In this document: piece after piece, positions 1 through 8,446 of the stretch
How the letters are laid out: each line of letters starts with the position of its first letter
Numbering within the stretch: the first letter of the stretch is position 1
DNA from: Acidobacteriota bacterium
GTDB taxonomy: Bacteria > Acidobacteriota > Terriglobia > Terriglobales > Acidobacteriaceae
Length of the DNA: 64,000 nt
Direction: 5' to 3'
NCBI GenBank assembly: GCA_021813745.1
Contig: JAKAJO010000106.1
Span: forward strand, 62,001-126,000
Notes under the pieces: generated by a model
What the model was told of the DNA's origin: nothing
Database searches by the model: none
What the model saw: only the letters and a program-made list of their open reading frames with translations
Program-made: the position numbers and the translations under genes

Positions 1-2
1 AC

Positions 3-2438
3 CAATGGCGCGTCCGCGCGTGGGATGAGCAAGGCCACGCCACCGCGTGGAGCACATGGGCCGACTGGAGCCAGGCCCCGGTCTGGCATGCCTCCTGGAT
101 CGCAGAGCCTGTCACGCCCCCGGACACGGCCCCCATGCCGCTCTTTCGCAAAAGCTTCCGGCTCACTGGCACCGTTCGCCGCGCTGTGCTCTACGCCTCC
201 GGTCTTGGACAGGATGAGCTGCGCCTCAACGGCGCTCCGGTCACCCAGGATGTCCTCACTCCCGGCTGGACCAATTACCGCAAGACCATCGCCTACGACG
301 CCTACGACGTCACCGCCCGCTTGCGCTCTGGCGAAAATGTCCTCGGCGTGCTGCTCGGCAACGGCATGTATCGCGTGCTCCACACCCCCGGCCGCTACAC
401 CAAGTTCGTCGGCTCCATCGGCCCGCCCGAATGCATCGTGCAGCTTGACCTCACCATGGCCGATGGCCGCCTGATAGAGATCGCGAGCGACGGCACCTGG
501 AAGACTCATCCCGGCCCCATCGTCTTCTCCTCCACCTACGGCGGAGAGGACTTCGACGCCCGCCGCGAACCCGCCGGTTGGGACCGCGCCGGATTCCGCG
601 ATGCGGACTGGAGCTCCGCCGCAGTGGTCGACGGACCCGGCGGCACACTCTCCCCGGAACTCGCGCCACCCATCCGTGTGATGCATGTCTATGTGCCCGT
701 CCGCATCACCCATCCCGCACCGGGCATTGCCGTCTACGACCTCGGCCAGAACTTTGCCGGCTGGCCTGCGATTCGGGTCAACGGCGCTGCCGGCTCCAGT
801 GTCAAACTCATCCCCGGCGAACTGCTCGACGAAACCGGCCGCGTCAGCCAGCGCAGCTCCGGCCGCCCGCAATGGTTCACATACACGCTGCGCGGTGCGG
901 GCATCGAGCGCTGGCATCCGCGCTTCAGCTACTACGGCTTTCGCTATGTGCAAGTGGAAACCACCTCCGTCACCAGCTCCGCACAGCAGCCGCGCATCCT
1001 CGCGCTGGAAGGCCAGGCCGTCCATACCTCCTCGTCGCAGGTGGGCAGCTTCCGCTCATCTGACGAACTGCTCAACCGCATCCACACCCTCATCCTCCGC
1101 GCCATCGAAAACAACGCCGTGAGCCTTTTCACAGATTGTCCGCATCGCGAAAAGCTCGGCTGGCTGGAAGAGACGCACCTCATGGCGCCATCGATGCTCT
1201 ATGACTTCGACTTCACCGGCCTGTACGACGCCACCGCCCGCAACATCGCCGATACCCAGCGCAACGATGGCCCCAAAGCAGGCATGGTCCCGGAGATCGC
1301 TCCGCAATACGTGGTCTTCGAGCCCAGCACGAATGAGGTCTTCAACGACTCGCCCGAATGGGGCAGCGCCGCCGTACTCGCTCCCTGGTACCTGTTCGAG
1401 CGCACCGGTGACCTCGACTTCCTGCGCCGGCAATACGACGTCATGCGCCGCTACGTTGCCTACCTAGCCACGCGCGCCAACGGCAACATCATCGCCTACG
1501 GCCTCGGTGACTGGTATGACATCGGCCCCGGCGCACCGGGCTTTTCCAAGCTCACCACGTTGGGCCTGACGGCCACCGCAACCTACTACCAGGACTTGCG
1601 CGTCCTTGAGCGCGCCGCCGCGCTGCTCGGGCTGAAAGATGAAAGCGTGCAGTACCGCCAGCAGGCCGACCGCGTGCGCGATGCCTTCAACGCGCGTTTC
1701 TTTGACGCAGCACAGCATCGCTACGACAAAGGCAGTCAGACCGCGCAGGCCATGCCACTCGCGCTCGGCATGGTTCCTCCTGGAGAACGCGCCGCCGTGC
1801 TCGACACGCTTGTCCGCGACATTCGCTCGCACCAGAATCATGTCACCGCAGGCGACATCGGCTTTCACTACGTTGTCGACGCGCTCATCCAGGGTGGCCG
1901 CTCCGACGTGCTCCTCGATATGCTCCAGCGCACCGACGCGCCCAGCTACGGCGACCAGTTGAAGCAGGGCGCCACTTCGCTGACCGAAGCATGGGACGCC
2001 AATCCCCTCAGCTCGCAGGATCACCTCATGCTCGGCGATGCTGAGGAGTGGTTCTATCGCGGCCTCGGCGGCATCGAAGTCAATCTTGCTCCGCCCCCCG
2101 TGCAGCAGATCACGCTGCGCCCTGCCGTGCTCGCCGGAGTTGACTGGGTGCGCACCCGCTACCTCTCGTCTCTGGGCCCCATCCAAAGCAACTGGCGGCG
2201 TAACGGCGCGCAGATCATCTTTGACTTCACCGTCCCAGTCAACAGCACTGCCTCCATCACCATCCCCACAGACAACCCACAGGCCGTCACCATCAATGGC
2301 CAAGCCACATCCGCTGCCGAAGGCGTTCTCTCCCTCCGCAAGGACCATACCAATCTCCGCATTGCGGTTGCCTCCGGCAGCTATCGCATCATCGCTCCGG
2401 CCCCAGCCACAGACCCGCTCGCAAGCCCGACAAAATAA
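3..2438 (+). CDS. alpha-L-rhamnosidase, GH78 (5' truncated by window)
   Basis: Hydrolyses terminal alpha-L-rhamnose from pectin (rhamnogalacturonan) or glycosides. The frame is open from base 3 and reads WRVRAWDEQG before the first Met at 135, so the true start lies upstream of the window; 811 residues are visible. The order fits GH78: the end of an Fn3/jelly-roll region, a beta-sandwich (nt 150-650), a second sandwich with the YDLGQNFAGW motif (nt 735-765), then the (alpha/alpha)6 catalytic barrel carrying DCPHREKLGWLEE (nt 1133-1172), the family's acidic catalytic-site signature. A C-terminal beta domain ends at the stop. It is the first gene of a plant cell-wall degradation locus. Family assignment is firm; the exact substrate is inferred. 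Confidence 0.93.
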   Translation, partial: QWRVRAWDEQGHATAWSTWADWSQAPVWHASWIAEPVTPPDTAPMPLFRKSFRLTGTVRRAVLYASGLGQDELRLNGAPVTQDVLTPGWTNYRKTIAYDAYDVTARLRSGENVLGVLLGNGMYRVLHTPGRYTKFVGSIGPPECIVQLDLTMADGRLIEIASDGTWKTHPGPIVFSSTYGGEDFDARREPAGWDRAGFRDADWSSAAVVDGPGGTLSPELAPPIRVMHVYVPVRITHPAPGIAVYDLGQNFAGWPAIRVNGAAGSSVKLIPGELLDETGRVSQRSSGRPQWFTYTLRGAGIERWHPRFSYYGFRYVQVETTSVTSSAQQPRILALEGQAVHTSSSQVGSFRSSDELLNRIHTLILRAIENNAVSLFTDCPHREKLGWLEETHLMAPSMLYDFDFTGLYDATARNIADTQRNDGPKAGMVPEIAPQYVVFEPSTNEVFNDSPEWGSAAVLAPWYLFERTGDLDFLRRQYDVMRRYVAYLATRANGNIIAYGLGDWYDIGPGAPGFSKLTTLGLTATATYYQDLRVLERAAALLGLKDESVQYRQQADRVRDAFNARFFDAAQHRYDKGSQTAQAMPLALGMVPPGERAAVLDTLVRDIRSHQNHVTAGDIGFHYVVDALIQGGRSDVLLDMLQRTDAPSYGDQLKQGATSLTEAWDANPLSSQDHLMLGDAEEWFYRGLGGIEVNLAPPPVQQITLRPAVLAGVDWVRTRYLSSLGPIQSNWRRNGAQIIFDFTVPVNSTASITIPTDNPQAVTINGQATSAAEGVLSLRKDHTNLRIAVASGSYRIIAPAPATDPLASPTK

Positions 2439-2851
2439 TGCCGGAAGTCGGGCTGGCAATTCCGTAATTCGGAATGTACCCTTTCGCCGTCATAGCTCAG
2501 AACCGCAATTCCCGCATCACCCCCTTCAACGATCCTTCGCAGGACGACCTGCTGGATGAACCCACAATCCGCGGCGAAGGCCGCCGCAATGGCGACCGCA
2601 ACGAATCGCAGACCGTCCGCCGCGCCTGCGAGGCCCTCAAGGCCTTTCGTCACCTCGATCAAGAGCTCGCGTTCCCACTCCGCCATCGGAATCACGCTCA
2701 GTTGCGCCGGCAGCTGGTTCGGCACAAACAGAGCCACGCGAATCTTCGCCTGCATCGACTCCACCTGGCTGTCGGTCAGTTGCGCCCTCACTGGCATGAC
2801 CACACACAGGCCAGTGCCAGCCACACCATCCATCCATGCACCGCTTTCCAC
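2381..2851 (-). pseudogene. possible decayed secreted esterase stub
   Basis: The gap between the rhamnosidase and the pectinesterase holds a 156-codon reading frame on the minus strand overlapping the rhamnosidase 3' end. Its first ~25 residues look like a signal peptide ending VRAQ. They are followed by LTDSQVESMQAKIRVALFVP, which resembles the mature N-terminus of secreted acetylxylan-esterase-like alpha/beta hydrolases (xLxxAQxxxxQxxIRxALFVPxPLPA, from memory). A later AVLSYDGER could match the strand before the oxyanion turn in the same family, with the catalytic Ser region and most of the fold missing. I read it as a deletion remnant. It could equally be a chance frame; resemblance is by eye only. 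Confidence 0.28.
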
Positions 2852-2969
2852 ACTGCGGGAACCCTCATTTTCCCGCTCTTCATCTTGATTCGGTCCGGCC
2901 CGCGATAGTACAAGAGACCTGCACGACGATTCAATCCGGTCGCGAGAAGACAGGCTCTTCAGATTTTCT

Positions 2970-2978
2970 GGTCAGACC
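2970..2978. promoter_or_regulatory. candidate GntR-type operator upstream of the pectinesterase
   Basis: GGTCAGACC is a 9-bp interrupted palindrome preceded by T (TGGTCAGACC), 25 bp before the ATG of the GH28/CE8 gene. It matches the TGGT-N3-ACC core used by several GntR/FadR-type sugar-acid repressors. No regulator gene lies nearby, so this is a weak call based on position and symmetry only. Confidence 0.2.
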
Positions 2979-3002
2979 TCTTGGATCGCTCGAAAAAGAC
3001 TC

Positions 3003-5204
3003 ATGCCGAGACTCACAAACTCCATCCGTTCTGCACGTACCCACCGCGCCACCATCGCGCGGTTTCTTTTCGCGACCATCGCGTGCGCGCACGCCGCGGC
3101 TCTCTGCGCACAGCCTGCTCCCGCGCCTGTCCAGATCAGCGCCTGCGCAATTCTCAAGGCTGAGCTAACTGAGGCCTCCGCAACCCGATCCGACAGCTCG
3201 CAGCCCACAGACACCGCGCGCATCCAGTCCGCGCTCTCGCGCTGCCTTCCTGGCCAGTCCGTCGTCCTTCAGGCGAACGGCGCACAGGATGCCTTCCTCG
3301 CCGGCCCGCTCATTCTGCCCCGCGGCGTCACGCTCTACCTCGACCACGACGTCACGCTCTACGCCTCGCCGAATCCGCGGGACTACGACCTCGCGCCACA
3401 CCGCTGCGGTGGGCCAACCGAGCCTCACGATCAACCCGACTGCAAACCGTTCCTCTTCTCCTATCAGGCCGCTCACAGTGGCGTCCTCGGGCCGGGCACC
3501 ATCGACGGCCAGGGCGGCCGCGCACCGCAAGCCTCCTCATCATGGTGGGAGCGCCTTGACTATGCAAAGTCGCACCGCGCCCACATCGAAGTCCCCGCGC
3601 TCATTTCGGCGTATGAGTCACAGAACTTCATCGTCCGCGGTGTGCATCTGCGCAACGCCCCCGGCACTGCACTCGCGCTCTACAAGACCATTGGCCTCGT
3701 GCTCGAAGATGTCTCCATCCACTCCGCCAGCACCAACGCCGCATCGCCCGGCCTGCTGCTCAGCAACTCACCCGACGCGCACATCAACGGACTCTCTACG
3801 CACATCGCCGGCGCTGCCATCGACCTGCGCGCCAGCATCCTCGGCGGCACCTCGCGCGTCGCCATCAGCCATCTCCACATCACCGGCGGCACCGGCATCT
3901 CCCTCGGCGACGACATCTACGGCAACACCAGCGCGGTTCAACTCCAGCACGCCTCCATCACCGATGCCGCCAGCGGATTTCTCTTCAACCTCCGCGGTCA
4001 AAAGGGCGGCCACCTCCACGGCGTCACAATGCAGGATGTCTGCCTCACGCGCGTCTCCGAGCCACTCACCGTCCAGCAAGAAAGCAGCAAGTTGCAGACA
4101 CAACTTCCCGTCAACATCGCGCAGATGGACAACGTCCTCGTCGCCGGCGTAGGCCAACTGCAGCCGCAAGGCCTGCAGCCCGACGCCAACGCCGCCTGCG
4201 CCGCATCCTCCTCAGCCGCAATCCCCGCGCCCCTTCAATGGGCGCTTGATCGCAGCCATCTTCCCCATCCCGGCACAAAGGCGCATCTCACCGTCGCCGC
4301 CAACGGCAGCGCGGACTTCCGCACCATCCAGGCCGCCGTGGACGCATTGCCCAACACGGGCGGCTCCATCGCCGTCCAGCCCGGCACCTATCGCGAGGTC
4401 GTCACCATCCGCAAGCCGCACGTCCGCATCTACGGCACCGATCCCGATCCCGCACAGACCGTCCTCGTCTTCAACAACACCGGCCCCCGATCCGCAGGCA
4501 CCTTCAACAGCGCGACGGTATTCGTCGAGGCAGACAACGTCTCCATCGACAACCTAACCATCGCCAACGACGCCGGCACCGGCAAAGGCCAGGCCGTCGC
4601 GCTCGCCGTCACCGCGGACCGCGCCGCGTTTCGCCATCTGCGCCTGCTCGGCGCGCAGGACACGCTCTTCGCCGCCGCCCGCTACTGCTACGGCGACTAC
4701 GGCCCATGCGTCCCCACGCGCCAATACTTCCGCGACTCCTACATTGCAGGCAACACCGACTTCATCTTCGGCGACAGCATGGCCGTCTTCGACCGCTGCA
4801 CCCTCCACGGCATCCCCGGCCGCGAGGTCATGTACACCGCGCAGGGCCAGCACTACGCCGCACAGCAAAGCGGCTACGTCTTCGACCACTGCACGCTCAC
4901 CGCCGACTCCAGCGACACGCGCATCACCCTCGGCCGCCCCTGGCGTCCGCACGCCACCGTCGTCTATCTCATCACCCGCATCGACGCGCCCGTCATTCCT
5001 GCCGGCTGGACCGAGTGGCCGCGCTTCGGCCAGCCCAGCCTGCCCACTGCCTTTTTCGCCGAGTTCCATTCCACGGGCCCCGGCGCCAGCCCCACCACGC
5101 GCGAGCCCTGGTCGCACCAGCTCACACCCGCCCAGGCCGAACGCTGGGATCCCCGCCGCTTCCTCGCCGGACCCGACGGATGGGATCCCATCGCTGAGCA
5201 ATAG
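3003..5204 (+). CDS. GH28-like domain fused to CE8 pectin methylesterase, secreted
   Basis: 733 residues with a signal peptide (about 1-36, hydrophobic FLFATIACAHAAAL then CAQ). The N-terminal half is a right-handed beta-helix of polygalacturonase (GH28) type, but the catalytic positions are lost: the NTD motif reads NAASPG (nt 3736-3753), the DD motif reads GAAIDL (nt ~3811-3828) and GHG reads GTG (nt ~3889-3897). The C-terminal half (from nt ~4285) is pectinesterase CE8 with intact GAQDTL, GNTDFIFGD and LGRPW motifs, i.e. the oxyanion Gln, both Asp and the Arg. It should demethylate homogalacturonan; the N-half may bind substrate. It sits between the rhamnosidase and a sugar-acid kinase. 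Confidence 0.9.
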   Translation: MPRLTNSIRSARTHRATIARFLFATIACAHAAALCAQPAPAPVQISACAILKAELTEASATRSDSSQPTDTARIQSALSRCLPGQSVVLQANGAQDAFLAGPLILPRGVTLYLDHDVTLYASPNPRDYDLAPHRCGGPTEPHDQPDCKPFLFSYQAAHSGVLGPGTIDGQGGRAPQASSSWWERLDYAKSHRAHIEVPALISAYESQNFIVRGVHLRNAPGTALALYKTIGLVLEDVSIHSASTNAASPGLLLSNSPDAHINGLSTHIAGAAIDLRASILGGTSRVAISHLHITGGTGISLGDDIYGNTSAVQLQHASITDAASGFLFNLRGQKGGHLHGVTMQDVCLTRVSEPLTVQQESSKLQTQLPVNIAQMDNVLVAGVGQLQPQGLQPDANAACAASSSAAIPAPLQWALDRSHLPHPGTKAHLTVAANGSADFRTIQAAVDALPNTGGSIAVQPGTYREVVTIRKPHVRIYGTDPDPAQTVLVFNNTGPRSAGTFNSATVFVEADNVSIDNLTIANDAGTGKGQAVALAVTADRAAFRHLRLLGAQDTLFAAARYCYGDYGPCVPTRQYFRDSYIAGNTDFIFGDSMAVFDRCTLHGIPGREVMYTAQGQHYAAQQSGYVFDHCTLTADSSDTRITLGRPWRPHATVVYLITRIDAPVIPAGWTEWPRFGQPSLPTAFFAEFHSTGPGASPTTREPWSHQLTPAQAERWDPRRFLAGPDGWDPIAEQ

Positions 5205-5300
5205 CCGTGCGCCGCTGGCCACTCCCTGCGAGCCCGCCCAGTTCCACGTCTCGGGATTTGTGGGCCTTCAATCCGATTCCGAACAGAAATTAGAGTGGTA

Positions 5301-5320
5301 GTCTCGGAAATAAACGAGAC
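5301..5320. promoter_or_regulatory. inverted repeat before the sugar-acid kinase start
   Basis: GTCTCG-N8-CGAGAC (arms 5301-5306 and 5315-5320) lies 6 bp before the ATG at 5327, with a weaker outer extension (GGT/ACC). It covers where the ribosome-binding site should be, so it may be an operator or an mRNA hairpin that controls translation of the kinase-pdxA2 pair. Confidence 0.35.
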
Positions 5321-5326
5321 CTCACC

Positions 5327-6436
5327 ATGCACAACGCAGCCTTCAGCTCGCAACAGCTTCCCGCTCAAGAGACGACCCAGGTGCATTGCCCCCTTTTTCT
5401 CCTCGCGGATGACCTCACCGGCGCTTGTGACGCCTCCGCGCCCTTTCTCCATGCTGGCCTTCAAGCGCGCGTCTGGCTCGGCACCGCTCCTGAATTTCCC
5501 GCCACGGAAGCAGTGCAAGCCTTCAACACCGCTACCCGCGATCTGGACCCCGCGAATGCCGCCGACCTGCTCGCTCGCACCGCGGCCACGCTCCATGCCG
5601 CTCCCCGACGCCGCATCTTCAAGAAAGTCGACTCCGCCCTGCGCGGCCCCATCGCAGCCGAAGTCCTTGCCGTACACCGCGCCCTCGGCACGCGAGCCAT
5701 TCTCTTTGCCCCCGCATTCCCCACCACGGGCCGCACCGTGCGCGCCGGCGTCCTGCACCTCACCGACGCCGCGGGAACCCGCCTGCAGCAATCCCTTCTG
5801 CAGCTCTTCCCGCCCTCCCTGCACGCGCAGGCCGCGCTCATTGCCACTCCTGACCAGTTCGCTCCCGCCCTTGCCGCCGGGAAATCTCTTCTGCTGTGCG
5901 ACGCCGAAACCGATCAGGATCTTGCCGCTATGGCGAAAGCCGCCGAGGCCTTGCCCGGCCTGCTCTACGCGGGCTCCGCCGGCCTTGCCGCCGCTGTCGC
6001 GAGCCTTTCCAGGCCGCAAATCCCATACCCAGCCTTTCCCAGCCCGCAGCGCGCGCTCATCGTCTGCGGAACCGCGCATCCAGTCACCGCCTTGCAGCTT
6101 GCAAGGCTCGATGCCTCGCTCCAGGCGCAATCCAGCCCGGCCGTTCGCGTCCTCCGCATCCCATGCAAGCCGGGCGATGAAGCACCCATTCGCGAAACCC
6201 TTGCCTCCTTCGATCCGAACGCCATCCTGCTCACCGGAGGCGAAACCGCCCTTTTCGTCGCGCGCACCCTAGGCGCCCACTCCATTCTGCTTCGCGGCGA
6301 GGTCGCTCCCGGCATACCATGGGGCATCGCCCAGGGCGGCGGGTTGCAGGGCCGCATCGTCATCACAAAATCCGGCGGATTCGGCGCACCGGATCTGTTT
6401 CAACAAATCTTCGCAGCACCCACAGGATGCGCATGA
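5327..6436 (+). CDS. four-carbon acid sugar kinase family (DUF1537)
   Basis: 369 residues, slightly shorter than usual for this family of ATP-dependent kinases that phosphorylate D-threonate, D-erythronate or related acids. The N-terminal domain carries the ADDLTGA motif (nt ~5406-5426) that starts the sugar-acid-binding domain. The C-terminal nucleotide-binding domain ends with GGETA and TKSGGFG motifs (nt ~6235-6385). The next gene is a PdxA2-type dehydrogenase overlapping by 4 bp, the pairing established for D-threonate/D-erythronate catabolism. In this locus it may handle an acid produced from pectin or another plant sugar; the natural substrate cannot be read from sequence. Confidence 0.85.
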   Translation: MHNAAFSSQQLPAQETTQVHCPLFLLADDLTGACDASAPFLHAGLQARVWLGTAPEFPATEAVQAFNTATRDLDPANAADLLARTAATLHAAPRRRIFKKVDSALRGPIAAEVLAVHRALGTRAILFAPAFPTTGRTVRAGVLHLTDAAGTRLQQSLLQLFPPSLHAQAALIATPDQFAPALAAGKSLLLCDAETDQDLAAMAKAAEALPGLLYAGSAGLAAAVASLSRPQIPYPAFPSPQRALIVCGTAHPVTALQLARLDASLQAQSSPAVRVLRIPCKPGDEAPIRETLASFDPNAILLTGGETALFVARTLGAHSILLRGEVAPGIPWGIAQGGGLQGRIVITKSGGFGAPDLFQQIFAAPTGCA

Positions 6437-7431
6437 CACATCTGCCTCGCATTGCCATCAGCATCGGAGACCCCGCCGGCGTCGGCGCGGAGATCGCCCT
6501 CAAGGCCCTCGGCGATCCATCCATAGCACGCATGGCCCAATGGATCCTCGTCGCAGACAGCGCTCCCCTCCGTGCCGCTGCCGCATCGTGCCACATTGAC
6601 TTCGGCACCCTCCCATGCGAGATCGTAGAGCCTCACGCGCTGCCCGACGATCATGCCCTCGCCTTCGGCCAGCTCCGCGCCGAGTACGGTCTTGCTGCCA
6701 TCGCCTACGTGCGCCGCGCCGTCGAGCTCTGCCAGCAGGGCAAGGCCGACGCCATGGTCACAGCGCCGCTCAATAAAGAAGCCGTTACGCTCTCCGGCCG
6801 CGCCTTCTCCGGCCACACCGAATACATTGCCGAGCTCACCGGCGCCACCGAATCCCGCATGTTGCTCGTCTCGGACAAGCTCGCCACCGTCCACGTCACA
6901 ACACACATCCCGCTGGAGCGGGCCTGCAAGCTCGACACGCAACGCATCCTCCGCACCATCCAGCTTGGCGACGAGGCCCTGCGCCTCATGCGTCAGGCCC
7001 CACCGCGCATCGCCGTCTGCGGCCTCAATCCCCACGCTGGCGAGCACGGCCTCTTCGGCACGCAGGACGCGGAGTTCATCGCGCCCGCTATTGCGCAGGC
7101 GCGCGCCATGGGCATCGACTGCTCCGGCCCGCACTCGCCCGATACCATCTTCGTCCGCGCCGTCCGCGGCGAGTTCGACCTCATCGTGGCCATGTATCAC
7201 GACCAGGGCCACATTCCCATGAAGCTCCTCGACTTCGAGTCCACCGTCAACGTCTCCCTCGGCATCCCGGTCATTCGCACATCCGTCGACCACGGCACTG
7301 CCTTTGACATCGCCGGACAGAATCGCGCCGACGCCGCCAACATGAAGTCCGCCATGCGCCTCGCCGTCCGCATGGCCCTCGGCAAGCGCGCCCGTCAGGC
7401 CAAGGGAAACGACGAAGATGCATCGGTCTGA
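6433..7431 (+). CDS. pdxA2: 4-hydroxythreonine-4-phosphate dehydrogenase-like (PdxA2 type)
   Basis: 332 residues. Oxidative decarboxylase of the PdxA family; PdxA2 versions act on 4-phospho-D-threonate or -erythronate to give dihydroxyacetone phosphate. Visible family features are GDPAGVG near the N-terminus, GHTEYIAE, MYHDQGHIPMK and TSVDHGTAFDIAG, which contain the metal-binding histidines. The ATG at 6433 overlaps the kinase stop (ATGA) and has AGGA 5 bp upstream; ATG 6427 is an in-frame alternative. Coupling to the DUF1537 kinase argues for sugar-acid catabolism rather than vitamin B6 synthesis. Confidence 0.85.
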   Translation: MTHLPRIAISIGDPAGVGAEIALKALGDPSIARMAQWILVADSAPLRAAAASCHIDFGTLPCEIVEPHALPDDHALAFGQLRAEYGLAAIAYVRRAVELCQQGKADAMVTAPLNKEAVTLSGRAFSGHTEYIAELTGATESRMLLVSDKLATVHVTTHIPLERACKLDTQRILRTIQLGDEALRLMRQAPPRIAVCGLNPHAGEHGLFGTQDAEFIAPAIAQARAMGIDCSGPHSPDTIFVRAVRGEFDLIVAMYHDQGHIPMKLLDFESTVNVSLGIPVIRTSVDHGTAFDIAGQNRADAANMKSAMRLAVRMALGKRARQAKGNDEDASV

Positions 7432-7549
7432 TGTCGCCGTCGTCGCCTACCTGCTTCTTCTGGCAGGCATCGGCGCGCGCTTTCGCCATGACCAGACCAC
7501 CACGGACTCCTACTTCGTTGCAGGCCGCTCCATCCCCGGCCGGGTGCCC
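7418..7549 (+). pseudogene. N-terminal stub of a sodium:solute symporter (SSS family)
   Basis: Overlaps the end of pdxA2 by 14 bp and begins MHRSDVAVVAYLLLLAGIG, then DSYFVAGRSIPG, the standard first transmembrane helix and following motif of SSS symporters. Homology stops dead after IPG and the sequence runs into a 13-bp inverted repeat, so only about 42 residues of an expected ~500-residue transporter survive. It was presumably the uptake partner of the kinase/PdxA2 pair. The frame continues to a stop at 7663 without recognisable sequence. Confidence 0.7.
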
Positions 7550-7589
7550 CATCTTCGCCGGTGCGCGACAGCGCAGCGGCGAAGATGGG
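7548..7589. repeat. large hairpin, possible dispersed REP-like element
   Basis: CCCATCTTCGCCG (7548-7560) is repeated inverted and perfectly as CGGCGAAGATGGG (7577-7589). Inside the loop TGCGC-GACA-GCGCA adds 5 more pairs. The block is flanked by GGGTGC and AAACC. It sits exactly where the symporter gene breaks off. Hairpins opening with GGGTGCCCCA look familiar to me from non-coding DNA of related genomes, which suggests a dispersed repeat, but only one copy is visible in this window. Confidence 0.5.
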
Positions 7590-7740
7590 AAACCTCAATC
7601 CCCACTCCACCGTCAGCAAGCCAGAAGACTCGTCAAGCCCCCTCAACCCAACATTTCCCCTAACTCCCTCATTCCACTCAGCAAAAAGTTCGCACCGTTT
7701 TGCATGTTCTTTCTCGCAAACGCGCATACTAAAAACATCA

Positions 7741-7786
7741 GCCTGAGAACCGCGCCCACCGGCCCGCGCTCTCAGGCATTTTCATT
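7741..7786 (+). terminator. hairpin with U-rich tail in the degenerate region
   Basis: GCCTGAGA (7741-7748) pairs perfectly with TCTCAGGC (7770-7777); CGCG blocks inside can extend the stem, and ATTTTCATT follows. It looks like an intrinsic terminator, possibly ending the kinase-pdxA2 transcript. A ribosome-binding site (AGGAG) for a short frame begins about 10 bp later. Confidence 0.45.
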
Positions 7787-7801
7787 GCAGGAGACCGCAC
7801 C

Positions 7802-7903
7802 ATGCCGTCGAACAACACCATCACCCACCCCGGTCGCTGTGCCAAGGAGACACTCGGATCAAAATGTCAGGGATGCTTCCGGCCCATACCGAAAAAAAAA
7901 TAA
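7802..7903 (+). pseudogene. 33-codon frame with good RBS, probable gene stub
   Basis: ATG at 7802 follows GCAGGAGACCGCACC, a convincing ribosome-binding site with 8 bp spacing. The product starts MPSNNTITHPGRC, contains CQGC and stops after a run of nine A bases. I do not recognise it. Given the neighbouring stubs it may be the surviving 5' end of another lost gene; it could also be a genuine microprotein. The remaining sequence from 7904 to 8210 holds nothing I can identify. Confidence 0.25.
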
Positions 7904-8210
7904 ATACCCACCCCCCTCCTCCCTGAATTGATTTGCACTTTTCCATAGAAGGCTTGCATGTTTTCTCGAGGAGGATTTTCGCTTTTCTTCGCTTTTGGCT
8001 CGACTCACGCGATTCAAGCGAAGAGAGCGTTGTACTTCGCGTCCGCTTCCACCGCGAACTCAGTGCAATCGACGGCTCCGCTCCGCAGCGTCACCGCATG
8101 CCCTGCACGCGTTACCCGCACCCCATGCTGCCCCGCGCGCAGCCGGTCTTCAATGCACTGCTTTCCACGCTCGATTTTGCTAACATTCATGTTCTACGCG
8201 GAGGAAAGAA

Positions 8211-8413
8211 TGGCTTACGATGCAATCTCGCGCCGCTCGTCTGTGAAGGCCTCTGCAACTGCGACGGGGGCCGCGCTCGCGCTATTTGCGGCTGCGGCCG
8301 CGCAGGAAGCGGGAGCAAACCCGCTCACCACCGAGCACGGCAAGCTGCGCTATCAGGAAGAATCGCGCATGCGCCCCATGGCCTGGTGGCGGAATGGCCG
8401 CGCTACAACGTAA
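8211..8413 (+). pseudogene. Tat-signal stub of a lost exported protein
   Basis: Starts at ATG 8211 behind GGAGGAAAG, a strong RBS. The 67 codons begin MAYDAISRRSSVKASATATG, close to the twin-arginine consensus (SRRxFLK), followed by an Ala/Leu-rich core and AAAQEA. The tail RMRPMAWWRNGRATT stops early; WW-R-x-x-R at this spacing recalls the start of GH29 fucosidase domains, but too little is left for a family call. Most likely the 5' remnant of an exported glycoside hydrolase. Confidence 0.4.
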
Positions 8414-8446
8414 GCCTCAGCGGTTGAGACCCACGTCGCACACACA

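Noticed and set aside
1464..2459. 331-codon antisense frame in the rhamnosidase
   Set aside because: Shadow of the GH78 catalytic domain on the coding strand.
7933..8427. Longer alternative frame across the degenerate region
   Set aside because: It is out of frame with the Tat-signal stub, has no RBS, and its product has no coherent composition or motif.
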